From: Amaranthus tricolor
Taxonomy: Eukaryota; Streptophyta; Magnoliopsida; Caryophyllales; Amaranthaceae
Assembly (NCBI RefSeq): GCF_026212465.1
Contig: NC_080052.1
Span: 15,362,915-15,426,914, forward strand
DNA length: 64,000 nucleotides
Direction of reading: 5' to 3'
Of this stretch, positions 1 to 11,657 are shown piece by piece. Position 1 is the stretch's first letter. Every line of letters starts with the position of its first letter. The notes beneath the pieces are model-generated. The model was not told where the DNA came from. It did no database searches and saw only the letters and a list, made by a program, of their open reading frames with translations. The position numbers and the translations under genes are program-made.

Positions 1-655
1 AGTATCCCGATCGAAAACAATAGTACGAGGTATTCCATGATAATGAATCACGTACTTAATATAAGCACGAGCAAGTTGTTCCATATCCCACTTACAAATC
101 ATTAGAATAAACCTTGCCGACTTAGTAAGTCTGTCCACGATAACCCAAAGAGTATCGTTACCGGCTCTTGTTCGTAGAAAACCCAACACAAAGTCCATGG
201 AAATGTCGTCCCACTTCCATACTGGAATTTCTAGAGGTTGTAATAATCCAGTAGGTCTCTTATGCTCACTCTTGACCTTTTGACACATTAAGCACTTAAC
301 AACAAATTCTGCAATATTCTTTTTCATACCCGACCCCCAAAACATGCATTTTAAATCTTGATACATCTTGTTTCCACCAGGATGAACTGAGTATCTAGAA
401 TTATGAGCTTCGTTCAATAATTTTTCCTTCAAAGAGTCACACCCATCCGGTACACACCACCGTCCTTTAAAACGAAGACTACCATCCTCATGAATTGTAA
501 AACCTTCAGCTCTCCCTTCACTCATCTGCTCCTGAAGTTTAATGAACTTGGGGTCTTCCAGTTGCTTAGCCATAATCTCTTCGAAAAATGTAGGTTGAAT
601 GGACAATGCACTCAACTTGGCTTCCAACTCCCCTTCTTGGATTATCGTTAAGTTC
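1..655 (-). pseudogene. Ty3/gypsy integrase N-terminal part (partial)
   Basis: This is the integrase that inserts retrotransposon cDNA. The minus-strand translation shows an HHCC zinc-binding segment (AHNSRYSVHPGGNKMYQDL, then CLMCQKVK) followed by the start of the catalytic core (ISMDFVLG, then IVDRLTKSARF). The frame stays open from about 655 to the window edge, but it is offset by one base from the upstream RNase H frame. A frameshift near 655-660 therefore separates it from the rest of pol, and the RNase H frame runs to a stop at 566. The rest of the core and any chromodomain are outside the window. Confidence 0.9.
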
Positions 656-2020
656 ATTCTCCTCAGAGGTTATTAATGCTGAGACTGAGTGCCTCGATTT
701 TCTGCTCAAAGCATCAGCGACCACATTCACACGACCTTCATGATAAGCAATCTCCAAGTCATAATCACTGATAAGTTCTAACCAACGTCGTTTGTGCAAA
801 TTCAACTCGGATTGAGTGAACAAAAATTGCAAACCTTTAAGGTCCGTGAAGATCTTGCATTTGACACCATAGAGATAATGACGCCAAATTTTTAATGCAA
901 AAACCACAGCCGCTAATTCCAAGTCATGTGTTAAATAATTCACCTCATGAGTCTTCAGCTGACGCGAAGCATACGCCACTACTTTCCTATCTTGCATTAA
1001 AACACAACCTAATCCATGTTTGGAAGCATCACTGTAGACGGAATATTCCAAAGATGGATCAGGTAAGGTCAACACTGGAGCTGTAGTTAATTTCTCCTTC
1101 AACAACTGAAATGCCTTCTCACACTCCTCGGTCCATTCGAACTTCTTCTCCTTCTTCATCAAGGATGTTAGCGGACGAGCGACACGAGAAAAATCCTTCA
1201 CAAAACGGCAACAATACGCTGCCAAACCCAAGAAACTTCGAATATCCGTAACATTTCGGGGTGTAGGCCAGTCTCGAACTGCTTCTATCTTTGCCGGATC
1301 AACAAAGATCCCCTCTTTAGAAACAAGGTGACCTAGAAAAGCCACCTGTTCTAACCAGAATTCGCACTTCGAAAACTTAGCATATAATTCATTTTCTCGA
1401 AGAATTTGCAAGACTACCCTTAAATGTTTTTGATGCTCTTCACGACTCTTAGAATATACCAAGATATCATCAATAAACACCACTACACACTTATCAAGAT
1501 ATGCATTAAAAACTCTATTCATCAACCCCATAAATGCAGCGGGTGCATTGGTTAATCCAAAAGGCATTACAATGAATTCGAAATGTCCATATCTGGTTCG
1601 AAAAGCGGACTTATTAATATCCTCCTCCTTAATGCGCAACTGGTGATATCCTGACTGTAAATCAATCTTAGAAAAGACTCCTGCCCCTTACAACTGATCA
1701 AAAAGATCATCAATTCGTGGTAATTGATATTTATTATTAATAGTGACTTTATTGAGTTCTCTATAATCAATACAGAGACGCATCGTTCCATCCTTTTTCC
1801 TCACAAATAATACCAAAGCTCCCCAGGGAGAGACGCTAGGTCTTATATAACCCTTTTCTAACAACTCCTCTAATTGCACCTTCAATTCTTCCATTTCCTT
1901 TGGAGCCATACGATAAGGGGCTTTTGAAATTGGCCTGTCCCAGGCACCAAATCGATTAAAAAGTCCACATCTTTTTTCGGTGGCGTGCTTGGAAGCTGTC
2001 ACGGACTACAGGAATATCAT
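566..2020 (-). pseudogene. Ty3/gypsy reverse transcriptase-RNase H, disrupted
   Basis: The product would copy element RNA to DNA in cytoplasmic particles. The RT fingers are at 1688-2002 ([31 protein letters not shown]). A single in-frame TAA at 1688-1690 replaces an expected sense codon. Palm and thumb continue from 1639, with the catalytic FIDDIL motif near 1470. RNase H follows ([15 protein letters not shown], then [11 protein letters not shown]). Upstream, around 1970-2020, the usual protease-RT linker is shortened and the frame is lost, consistent with a small deletion. The catalytic aspartates are still present, but the frame is broken at both ends. Confidence 0.93.
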
Positions 2021-2092
2021 CAATTTGAACCTTCCGCACCTCCACCTTACTTATACTACACAAAAACCATGGTTGTCCCTACTTGATTAGCT

Positions 2093-2512
2093 TCATGCTT
2101 CTAAGGACGACACGATTTTTACCTTGGGTCCCTTGGTAAACTTCCTATATATAACTTTCTCTCCTCGGGGTCCGCTTAGCGTTACGGATTGTCCCTCACA
2201 ATCTATAACTGCCTTATATCTACCCAACCAATCCATCCCATGGATTACATCTAGACCTTCCATTTCCAAAGAAAACAAATCACTCGAGAATTTTGTCTTT
2301 CCTATATTGACCGACACCCCACGAAATAACATACTACAATCAAAGGTCTCTCCGGAAGGAATAGTGACTGAGAAAGATGTTTTCTCGAGATTTTCCAATC
2401 CTGAGTCTTTAATTCTAGACTTAGAAATAAACGAGTACGATGCACCAGAATCATAAAGAACTTTAACAGACTTTGAATTGATGCAAAAAGTACCTGTGAC
2501 CACATCGGACAC
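2093..2512 (-). pseudogene. Ty3/gypsy retropepsin-like aspartic protease
   Basis: An open frame of 139 codons encodes a retroviral-type aspartic protease that would cleave the Gag-Pol polyprotein. The active-site motif is VLYDSGASYSFIS, about 19 residues in. A later hydrophobic and Gly-rich stretch (VIHGMDWLGRYKAVIDC) is the usual second half of Ty3 proteases. The frame is separated from gag (ending about 2633) and from RT (starting about 2002) by frame changes rather than a continuous polyprotein. The Met at 2512 is only the first Met in the open stretch, not a proven start. Confidence 0.88.
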
Positions 2513-2632
2513 TTGTGCTGCTTCCCTAGCGTTAACTGCTGATAGTCTGCCATTATTGTGAAAGACTGGGGTAGCACCTTCTTGACTACCTCGTTGTCCA
2601 GGAAAGTTCTCATTCCTAGCATTCTCTTGAGC

Positions 2633-3799
2633 TTACTGAATTCCGGAATGATTTCTCTGAAACCTAAGGTTTGAGACACCCTCAAGGTTTCTACCAAAAC
2701 CACCACCGTTTTGATTTCCACTTCCCGTGTCATTGCCACTCTGAAAATTACTGAAGCGTTGTTGTGGAAAACCTCTGTGATTCCCCCCTTGAGGTTCTTG
2801 TTGTCCCAATCGAGCATAACACTCATACATTCTATGACCCAATTTACCACAGTATGAACAGTTCACTAATGCTCCCCGACAATCTCTCCCTGGATGATTT
2901 TTCTGGCATCTCCTACAGTTATAAATTATTTCCTTTCCATTGCGGTCATAAAGTGGATTCTGTACCCTGGCCTTAGATATCGAACCTCTCCCACCTTTAC
3001 TTGACTGTCCTGGCTGGTACACTTTTTCTTGATAACCCCCATAGGTTTTGTGTTTCTTAAAGTGGTTTTGTACATGATTACTCTCGCTCTCTGCATTCTG
3101 GAACATAGGTTCCCTCCTTTTGTCCCCACTATGGGCTAACTTCTCCTGCTCCTTCCTAATAACATTTCCTATCTGGGCTGCCCTCTTATATAACTGGTCT
3201 AAAGTATTGTACCTATCGGTCTCGATGTGTTTTTGAATCTCGTACGATAAACCCAGTTCGAAGCGTTGCATTTTCTTTGTTTCAGTCGGGACGTCCTCGG
3301 GGCAAAACTTCAGAAATTCCATAAATTTCTGATAATACTCATCCACTGTTAATTTCCTCATTTCAAACCTAGCAAACTCGTTTGACTTATCCTTCCTCAC
3401 GTGAGGTAGGTAGAATTGATCCCTTAACGCTCCCTTAAAACGTTCCCAGCTTTATTCACCATCATTCTCCACTATCAGCCTCGCCTTACTATGTGTCCAC
3501 CAGTAGTCAGCATCTTCGACCAGATAAAATGCAGCCTGGTCGACCATAAATTCTGCGGGACATCGAACTACACTAAAGAGTTTGTCAAACTCTCAAAGCC
3601 AGTTTTCCAGCGCAGAAGGTTGTCATTTTCCATTATAAGTAGAGGTCTTACTCTGGGCTATTCTCTTACTAATCGATGAAGCCCTCTCTTCCATGGATTT
3701 CTGTCTGGGGTTTCTTGTTCCAACTAGGGCTTTCACTAGGTTCCAAAGTACACGGTCAGAGTCACCTCTATTTCCGTTCTTTCTCAAGAATGGAGGCAT
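2633..3799 (-). pseudogene. Ty3/gypsy gag with zinc knuckle, three premature stops
   Basis: Gag packages element RNA. Reading from the Met at 3799 (MPPFLRKNGNRGD) one frame runs through to 2633, interrupted by TGA, TGA and TAA codons between about 3430 and 3630. The central gag domain is visible (WWTHSKARL, then YYQKFMEFLKFCPEDVP). Near the C-terminus a CCHC knuckle follows the pattern CSYCGKLGHRMYEC, preceded by another Cys/His-rich stretch. Because all pieces stay in one frame, single substitutions explain the stops. The frame closes before the protease, which is read from a different frame. Confidence 0.9.
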
Positions 3800-4312
3800 G
3801 ATGGAAGGTATACTACATTATAATAAGCAAGGTATATATAAATATTCTATTTCCATCATCGAGGTTAAACAAAACTTAGGCTAATATAACTTCTTAGAGA
3901 TAAGGAGGTCTATCCTAATCGTTGGTAGAATTAAAAAGTTGAGCCTGTTAATCGGCTCCTAAGCTTCCGCCAAATAAAAACAATTATTTTAATTAATTAT
4001 TATAATGCTCAATATTCACAAAATTTCAATATCATAATATATCAAACTTCACAAATTCAGCTAATGAGAAGAGGTTATAAATAATTAAACAGAAAATCAA
4101 GATGATATTATAATTAGACCCCCATACTCTGCCATAACATATTATTAAATTCCAAAATACTTGGGTACAAAATCCCAAATAATCACCGTTCTTCGTAACC
4201 ATATTATAAAAAAAAACAGAAGAAACTTCTCGACAGAATATCCATACATCATTATTAGCGTGGAAATAGTCATATAAAATCATAAGCATAAATACTACAA
4301 TCAAAAGCAAGA
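3800..4312. other. Spacer between acidic ORF and gag in the Ty3 element
   Basis: About 0.5 kb of AT-rich DNA lies between the acidic-ORF stop and the gag Met. No domain or repeat was recognised; short open frames here look accidental. Confidence 0.6.
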
Positions 4313-5172
4313 TCATATAGTAAAAGGCGATGCATCCATACGGTCCCGATCTTCCTTATATAAGTCAGGGTCAAAATCAGGATCCCCGGAGTCGTCACTG
4401 GATGTGCTATCAGAATCAGTGGTGTCTCTACGGGTAGGGAGTCGCTCATATCTAGTTGTTCCTCAGAATCTGAAAGCTCAACAATTTCTGGTTCGAGTAA
4501 TATTTCTTCCCACATTGTAATTTCACTATCGTCCTCACTCATACTGTCTTCTTGTTCCGGCGGCTCTCCTCCCCACATCGCAATATCACTATCACTCTCG
4601 CTCATAATATCTTCCCTATCAGCTGCTTCTACCTCCATATCAGCATTATATCCCCCTTCCGCACTATCCTCATAAAACTCTTCAACCTCCTCCTCGGAAT
4701 TTCCCCAAGTATTTTCCTCCACACCTTCTTCGGGGACTTCCTCGGGATCTTCTCCTAGATCCTCCTCAGAATCCTCCTCATCAAAATCTATCTGCAGAAT
4801 TGAGTTAGTGTCGACCACTAGAACATCCTCCTCAACAATCTCAGCCCTTGCCCCACTAGCCTCAGCATTCTCACATCTCTCATTGTCTACAACATCAATT
4901 CCTCTATCCCATCTATCAAACTCTCGCTCCAATTGAGCAATTTTCTCATTCAACTCAGTAATTTCCTCAGCTATTATTCCCTCATAAACTTGTTGAGACT
5001 TTTTATAGATCATCTCCATCCTGCGCTTATAATCTAGATCACTCTCTCCTTCTTTCATGTCCCAAATTTTTAATGCTTCTATCTCTGCCCAGATTGGTAC
5101 ATTTACTAAGGCTCTCCATAGTTCTTCTAGGGAACTACTTTCCCCTTCGGCATGTCTTTTTCTTTTATCCAT
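4313..5172 (-). pseudogene. Acidic coiled-coil ORF upstream of gag (unknown function)
   Basis: From Met 5172 (MDKRKRHAEGESSSLEEL) an open frame runs toward gag. Residues about 25-110 are charged and helical, with a coiled-coil-like stretch (EITELNEKIAQLEREFDRW). They are followed by about 120 residues dominated by Glu, Asp and Ser. Near 4440 the frame shifts by one base. The alternative frame continues the acidic Asp/Ser-rich composition and ends in TGA at 4313-4315, giving about 286 codons in all. It sits on the element strand between primer site and gag. Ogre-type elements carry an ORF at a similar place, but this element has gypsy features unlike Ogre. I do not recognise the family. Confidence 0.62.
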
Positions 5173-5460
5173 GACAGATAAAAAAAATGTTCGTAATCCC
5201 TGACTCACAAATGAAAGAAAGAGCAAAGTAACAATCAATTTCCAAGCTCAGATAATATCATAATTCATCAACAAAATATCTAACAAGCGCACAACACTAT
5301 TAAAACTTGTCTCTGAAACTTAGCTTAAGGTGTTAAAACCAGGTCATTAATACCCCTTAATGTCTACCCATTACTCTCACAACTTTTATATGTATTTATT
5401 TATTTATTTATCTTTTTATAGCCTATTGACTTATGCGTATAACGCTAGAATAGAACTCCC
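5173..5460 (-). other. Untranslated leader of the Ty3 element
   Basis: About 290 bases between the primer binding site and the acidic ORF Met. AT-rich, no ORF; presumably leader and packaging region of the genomic RNA. Confidence 0.55.
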
Positions 5461-5472
5461 GCTCTGATACCA
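5461..5472 (-). other. Primer binding site (initiator Met tRNA) of the Ty3 element
   Basis: The minus strand reads TGGTATCAGAGC, the complement of the 3' end of plant initiator methionine tRNA. It lies two bases from the LTR end, as required for minus-strand priming. This fixes the element's orientation and the inner LTR boundary at 5475. Confidence 0.93.
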
Positions 5473-5955
5473 GTTGTAACATCCCCGAAAAACTCAGATC
5501 GTTGAAAGAGAGATTTTTATATTTTAAAAGAAAACCAAGCAGGACCCGAGTTTAACCAAGATGTCATAAAGGCACGAGAAGACGAAATTTTTAAATTTAA
5601 AACTTGCGGATCGAAATCTACTAAAGTTATTGTAGATTAATTAGTGATATCATAGTCTTTGTAGCGGATAAAAGATATGAAACCAAAAGTCCAAGGAGTA
5701 CATCTCGAGAGCGAAGTCGCCTCTTAAATAAATCCATTTCTAACAAGCTAATAAAGTTCAAAACTAAAATCCTTCCGTACTCTTATCTCTTTTATTCTTC
5801 AAATGTAATCCTCACTCCCCAGCCTGCAACTTAACTCACTGCTAGTTATTAACCCCGAAAGGAAAAACAACATCATCGCAGGATCGTTAAGATCAAAGAT
5901 ACACGTCAGCAAAAACATCTCTTATAACATTAGCATTATAGCAAAAAGCACAATG

Positions 5956-5960
5956 GCAAC
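5956..5960. repeat. Target site duplication GCAAC (left)
   Basis: GCAAC directly abuts the left LTR; the identical pentamer abuts the right LTR at 15982-15986. Five bases is the usual copia duplication length. Confidence 0.93.
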
Positions 5961-7144
5961 TGTAGAAATCAAATAGATGATCGAATTCAACAAGAGGGGG
6001 GGAGAATTGTTGTGTATTGAGTTTAAGATTTTTTGCCTCTAATTTTGCGGAATTATAATAGAATAAAACTTAAACTTAAAATGAAAAAGATAAAAGAAGA
6101 CAAAGATTTTACGTGGAAACCTTCTTGGCCTAATAAGAAGGAAAAACCACGACCCCCCGCGATTTCAAAATTCTCACTATGTTTTAGGCAATCAATTACA
6201 ATCACATAAAAAATTTTGCTTCACTTGAAGCTTCTCTACTCTAGGCCTAATTCTCTTTCTCTTCTCTTTCTCCTTCTCTTTCTCTTCTCACGCTTCTATT
6301 GAAGCTTCTCTATTCCCCTAGACTTCCCTTAAGTCTAGTTACAACAAAACACACAAATACCTTTACAAGGCCAAATTCTCAAGAGGATAAAAATTAAATA
6401 ATTTCTTTAAGAAAAATATAATAAATTAATTGGCATTGGAAAACTGAAAATATTTTTCTTAATTGATCTCCCTTAATGGACACTCTTGGATGAAATCACG
6501 GTTTGAGCAAAGTTCCTCCTATTTATAGTGGGAACAGCCAGCAGTTACCTTAGACACACCTACCACTATCCTCCACGTTCTCAAAAGAAAAAGATAGTGG
6601 TCTTGCCAAAAAATAAACGTCCGGCTGTCAATTGCTCAAAGAAGAAAACGGTTTCCTCAAGCTAAAAATAGCATAGAAATTAAAACAAGATCCTAAATAA
6701 TAGGAGATCTCAATCTTAAAAAGAATACGTCTTAGGCTATTTTCAGATAACCTAAAAATAGTTTTGCCAACAAATTTATTAATTAATTAAGCAATTAATT
6801 TAATTCTTAACCGTTACATCAACTTAAAAACAGAAAATAATTAATTCGCAATTTTCCAGCCGATGTTTTTCTCCAGACCTGCGACGTGGGAACAGTGTAC
6901 TGTCTCCATCTACAACTTCAGTCAGATTGTCAACTTTGGGAACAGTAGACCGTCTGTCTACCTTTAACGTCCTAAGCACTTATTTAACTTCTTAGATATT
7001 CTAAGACACGTACAACTTCCACAAACCAAGTCATAGGCTTCATCAACGATTTCAACAAAATCGGATATTCACCTACAAAACAATCTCTAAAATATGTTTG
7101 TTTATTAAAAAGTGAAGTCATCATCAAAACCTAAGAGGCCAACA
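5961..7144 (-). repeat. 3' LTR of the SIRE-type copia element
   Basis: 1184 bp, plus-strand ends TGTAGAAATC and GAGGCCAACA. Near-identical to 14849-15981, but it retains about 50 bp near 6690-6745 that the other LTR lacks. It includes the repeated phrase GGGAACAGT and a CT-rich stretch. Confidence 0.95.
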
Positions 7145-7157
7145 AATTCCCCCTTTT
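7145..7157 (-). other. Polypurine tract of the SIRE-type element
   Basis: The minus strand reads AAAAAGGGGGAAT directly before the LTR start, the expected plus-strand primer. A second purine run (AAAAGGGGGA, 7581-7590) lies upstream and could be an auxiliary tract. Confidence 0.9.
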
Positions 7158-7873
7158 TGATGAAGACAAACTTATAAACAAACTTAAGTAAAATAGAGTA
7201 AAACAAAATTTTTAGAGCATACTAGAGATTAAAGCAACTCTAAATAACTTAGCAAATCAACTCGTTACAATATAATTTACTAAGCATGCATAAAACAATT
7301 TACTCTATATTAAAAACATAATACCAAATATGTTTTCAAATAATTTTCCAAAAACAGTCAAATAACAGAAATCCAAATTAACACACAAATCCATAAGTAT
7401 TATAAAAAGTAACAGCCTTGAAGAAAACAAATTCAGAACAACACTTAATCAATAAACTTAACAACACAGATGATATGCCACAGATGATTATGCACATTAA
7501 CTTCCATTATTGTAGCAATATAAATCAATAAAGATATGGAAACTGTGTATTCACAGCTGCTCTTAAGTTTGTGCATTTCTTCCCCCTTTTGTCATCAATA
7601 AAAAAGAATTGGGAATATCAAACCACAGCACAAACCATATAGATTTGTCATTGAGGAAAACAAGAAACAGTAAACGAATGCATGCACCATAAATAGCAGT
7701 CTAAATATGCATATAGTTAATCATCACAGACCAGAAATAAAAACAACAAAGAGAATGTAGCAGTTGTTCAACAAAACAAATACAATTTTGTACCCCATAT
7801 GGTACAAAAACAAAAGTGAAATTGTTTGATAAATTTTAGAGCCAACAAATCATTAAAAACATGGGAAGAGGAA
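7158..7873 (-). other. 3' untranslated part of the SIRE-type element
   Basis: About 0.7 kb between the extra ORF and the 3' LTR. AT-rich without coding potential; it contains the second purine run at 7581-7590. Confidence 0.7.
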
Positions 7874-9534
7874 TCAGGGAGCAGTCTCTTCTTCATCTAT
7901 GTATTCGGTCTGCACTTCAACAGTATCCAACTTTGCACCAAGACGGTTCTCCATCAGGGTAAGTTGATCAACGATTGAAGCAAGTGAGACTCGAATTTCA
8001 TCTTGAAAAGAAGTAAATTGAGACTGTAGGTCAAGGAGCTTGGATAGAATGATGTTTGAAGAAGCTGCAGGAACAAAATCAGGATTAGCACAACCAGTAC
8101 CTGGTGAAGACTGAGATGGTGGTGGTGTAAAATGAATAGGTGATTGAGGTGGTGATGGATTTTGATGTGGTTGTGGAGTGATTGGCTTGGGAGAAGGAGG
8201 TTTAACAAAGGTTGACTCTAGTATGGTTTCAGATGTGGTTTCATCAACCATACTAGCCTTACGTTTCGAAGCTAACCTCCTACTCTTCCTCTGAATTAAC
8301 TTAGCATTTTTCCTCATTGCTATCACAATCTCTTCATCACTTGAATCACTGCAGAGATTGTGATGAACATTATCTTCAAAGGCATCCTCTTGTTCTCCTT
8401 GTTCCCCCTTACTTGCTTCTCCACCCTGTTCCCCTTTTTCTCCTTTTTCAACGTTGTCAGTAGGAACAGGTTCTTGCTCCTTCTTCTCTTTTTCCTCCTT
8501 CCTTGACTTCTCCTTTTCCTCTTTTTCCTCCTCAACCCCTTACTCTTCTGATTCGATTTCAACATCCCCTCATCATTTAGTTTTAGGTGCAAATTTAGTA
8601 AACATTTAGCACCTATTTTCATGTTATGACCCATTGGGAACTCCAAACCTTCCAAAGATACATCAAATTTTCTAAAAATCCAAGTCAATAGTCCTCCATA
8701 ATCAACAAAACTTTTCTTTTCAATGCAATCAGATAAATGAGAGATCATCAATGATGGAAAATTTATCTTAATATGATTTGCCATGCAGTAAATTAAGGTG
8801 GCATCACGCAAACTCACTTCACTGCGTTTGGAATTTCTTGGAAATATGAATCTGCAAGCAATGTTATACAGTAATTTATGCAGAGGAGACAAAACGTTGT
8901 GACTAATTTTTCCCTTCTTTTGATCTACCCCTAAAAATTTCAGAATTGTTCTTTCATTAATGCCAGAGAATGCTATCTTTGACCCAACGTAATAAGTATC
9001 AAATCCAACATTAGGAACATTTAACCATTACCCCAACATAGCACTATTAAATTCTATTTTCATATTCTTAACTGTACTAGAACACATCCCACAATCATTA
9101 GAGAAATTTAAAAGAAATTCTCGCATAAGGTTTGGAAAAATTGAGTTACAACTAAAATTGGACATCAATACCTCCCATTCTTGATTTTGTAAAATGTCAT
9201 GCAGTTGAGAAAAATAAGTAGAATCATACCAGTACTTATCTAACCCGAACCCTACTGACATCTCTTTTGATACTTCTTCAGCACTGTTAGGATCAGCATG
9301 CTTCGAACGCTTGGCTATCCTAGAAGATGAACCACCTTTTGGAGTGGGGATTTGGCGTTTGGTACCGGCATGCTCAGTGGAGGGTTTAGGTGTTTCATTT
9401 GTAGTTTCAGTGGTTGAGGATGGTGCAGCATCAAGTAACGGTGGAGGATGAACCACGCTGAGAGGTTGTGGTTGTGAATTTTCACCGCATTTTGGGGTTT
9501 TCTTGCTGGATTTTGAGGATCTTGGGGTTTTCAT
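7874..9534 (-). pseudogene. Extra 3' ORF at the env-like position of the SIRE-type element
   Basis: Starting at Met 9534 (MKTPRSSKSSKKTPK), a reading frame of about 550 codons runs to 7874. One in-frame TAA near 9028 and one frameshift near 8540 interrupt it. The first 90 residues are Pro/Ser/Lys-rich. The middle (for example YVGSKIAFSGINERTILKFL, then MANHIKINFPSLMISHLSD) resembles the domain often labelled putative plant transposon protein. This is followed by Glu/Lys-rich sequence, a Pro-rich linker (PITPQPHQNPSPP) and a final coiled-coil-like segment. SIRE elements have an env-like ORF here, but I see no signal peptide or membrane segment. Function unknown. Confidence 0.75.
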
Positions 9535-9996
9535 TTTAATTTTGAAAAGTTTTGAGAGGAAAGGTAGATGACGGTTGCTTGAGAAAGATGAGAAAGCGTG
9601 AGTATTGTGATGTAAGAGAAGGGTTTAATAAGGGGTTGAAATGACGGTTACCCAAAGGTCCAATCCTTTAAATGCTTTAAATTTGAAATCAAGGATTGAT
9701 GAAGAGTTGGGACAAATCCAAATAAACCAATTCCCATTATTTTGATTTAAGTTGACCATGTATTAGAAAGAAAATATGAAAGAAATGAATGATGTTATTA
9801 TATTATATTATTTTGTATTATATTAAGAAAAATAACGAACAAACACTGCTTTGGTCTGATCAAGAAAACATTCATAGTACGTACTTTATTAACTGTATAC
9901 CTGATACCTTCAATAATTGATCTTCAATCAAGATTTTGTGGTTGATTTATCCTTTTCAATTTCATGATGCTTCATGGAGAATTCTTGCTTTCAACT
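9535..9996 (-). other. Spacer between extra ORF and RNase H stop
   Basis: About 0.46 kb of AT-rich DNA within the SIRE-type element. No ORF on the element strand; it could hold an internal promoter or splice site for the downstream ORF, but none is recognisable. Confidence 0.5.
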
Positions 9997-11652
9997 TTAG
10001 TGGAGCTTGATCATACCAAGTTCCAATCTCATCTTTTCATATTGTTCCCTCGGAAGTGGTTTGGTCAAGATATCTGCGACTTGTTCATTAGTGTTAACAT
10101 GCTTCACAACAATATTTTTATTTTCAACATTATCTTTAAGAAAATGATGCCTAATGTGGATGTGTTTTACACGTGAATGATGCACTGGATCTTTGGATAT
10201 ACATATGGCACTGGTATTATCACAATAAATAGGAACACATTCAAATTTAATACCAAAATCTCTTAGCTGTTGTTTTATCCAAAGCATCTGGGAAAAGCAG
10301 GCTGCTTCTGCTACGTATTCAGCTTCGGCTGTGGATAATGCAACAGTGTTTTGTTTCTTGGAATTCCATGAAACTAAACATGAGCCAAGAAATTGTACCA
10401 TACCTGATGTACTTTTTCTATTAACTAGATCACCTGCATAATCTGCATCACTAAAACTTTTCAAATCATAGACATCACTTTTAGGATAATATAAGGACAA
10501 GTCATCTGTTCCTTTCAAGTATCTCAGAATTCTTTTTACTGTTGTAAAATGTGATTCTTTAAGGTTAGATTGAAATCTAGCACATAAACCAACACTAAAA
10601 GAAATATCAGGTCTACTAGCTGTTAGATATAATAAAGAACCAATCATGCCTCGATACATTGTTTGATCTACATTAATTCCATTTAGGTCTTCATCTAATC
10701 TAACATTTGTAGCCATGGGTGTGTAGTTTGTCTTAGCGTTGTCTAGTCCATACTTCTTAAGAAGTTCTTTTATGTATTTTTGTTGATGGATAAAAATACC
10801 ATTTTTAGTTTGTTTAATTTGTAAACCAAGGAAGAAATTTAGTTCTCCCATCATGCTCATTTCAAATTCTGTGCCCATAAGATTGACGAATTCTTTACAT
10901 AACAAGTCATTAGTAGCACCAAAAATAATATCATCAACATAAATTTGAACAACTAAAATATCATAACCTTTATTCTTAAAGAATAAGGTTTTGTCAATTT
11001 TTCCTCGAATAAAGTTATTTTGAATCAAAAACTTTGACAGTCTTTCATACCATTGCCTAGGAGCTTGTTTCAAGCCATAAAGAGCTTTATCAAGCTTGTA
11101 GACATGATCAAGACAAGAGGTATTTTCAAAACCTGGGGGTTGTTCAACAAAAACTTCTTCATCAAGAAAGCCATTTTAAAAAGCACATTTCACATCCATT
11201 TGATATAATTTAAAGTTCATAAATGCAGTAAAAAAGATTAAAATTCTAATAGCCTCTAACCTTGCTACCGGAGCAAAAGTTTCGGTGTAATCAATACCTT
11301 CTTGTTGGTTGTACTATTTGACCACGAGCCTTGCTTTGTTTCTTACAATTATTCCGTGCTCATCTAATTTGTTCCGAAATACCTATTTTAAACCAATTAC
11401 TTTTTTGTGTTTTGGTTTGGGTTCCAAGTGCCATACTTTGTTTCTTTCGAATTCATTCAATTCATCTTGCATGGCAACTATCCATTCGAAATCTTTTAGA
11501 GCCTCCTCGTGGTTTTTAGGTTCAAGTGATGATAGGAACGCAAAGTGTGCACAAAAGTTTCTGATTTGGGATCTGGTTTGCGTTCCCATATTCATATCAC
11601 TAATAATCAAATCAAGAGGGTGATAACTTTGATATTTCCAAGGCTTAGGCAC
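9997..11652 (-). pseudogene. Copia reverse transcriptase-RNase H
   Basis: The frame from Met 11073 to 9997 is intact over 358 codons. It has the palm motif YVDDIIFGAT, the connection (SRPDISFSVGLCARFQSNLK) and RNase H (SFSDADYAGDLVNRKSTSG, STAEAEYVAEAACFSQ), and ends shortly after the conserved DILTKPL motif. The N-terminal RT continues upstream in the same frame to about 11652 (HEEALKDFEWIVAMQDELNE). TAG codons near 11383 and 11316 and a TAA near 11175 interrupt it; two stand where conserved residues of copia RT are expected. The catalytic core is complete but expression of the full RT is blocked. Confidence 0.95.
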
Positions 11653-11657
11653 AAACT

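Noticed and set aside
4552..4758. Plus-strand ORF opposite the acidic ORF
   Set aside because: It is the antisense of the acidic Ty3 ORF, with no features of its own.
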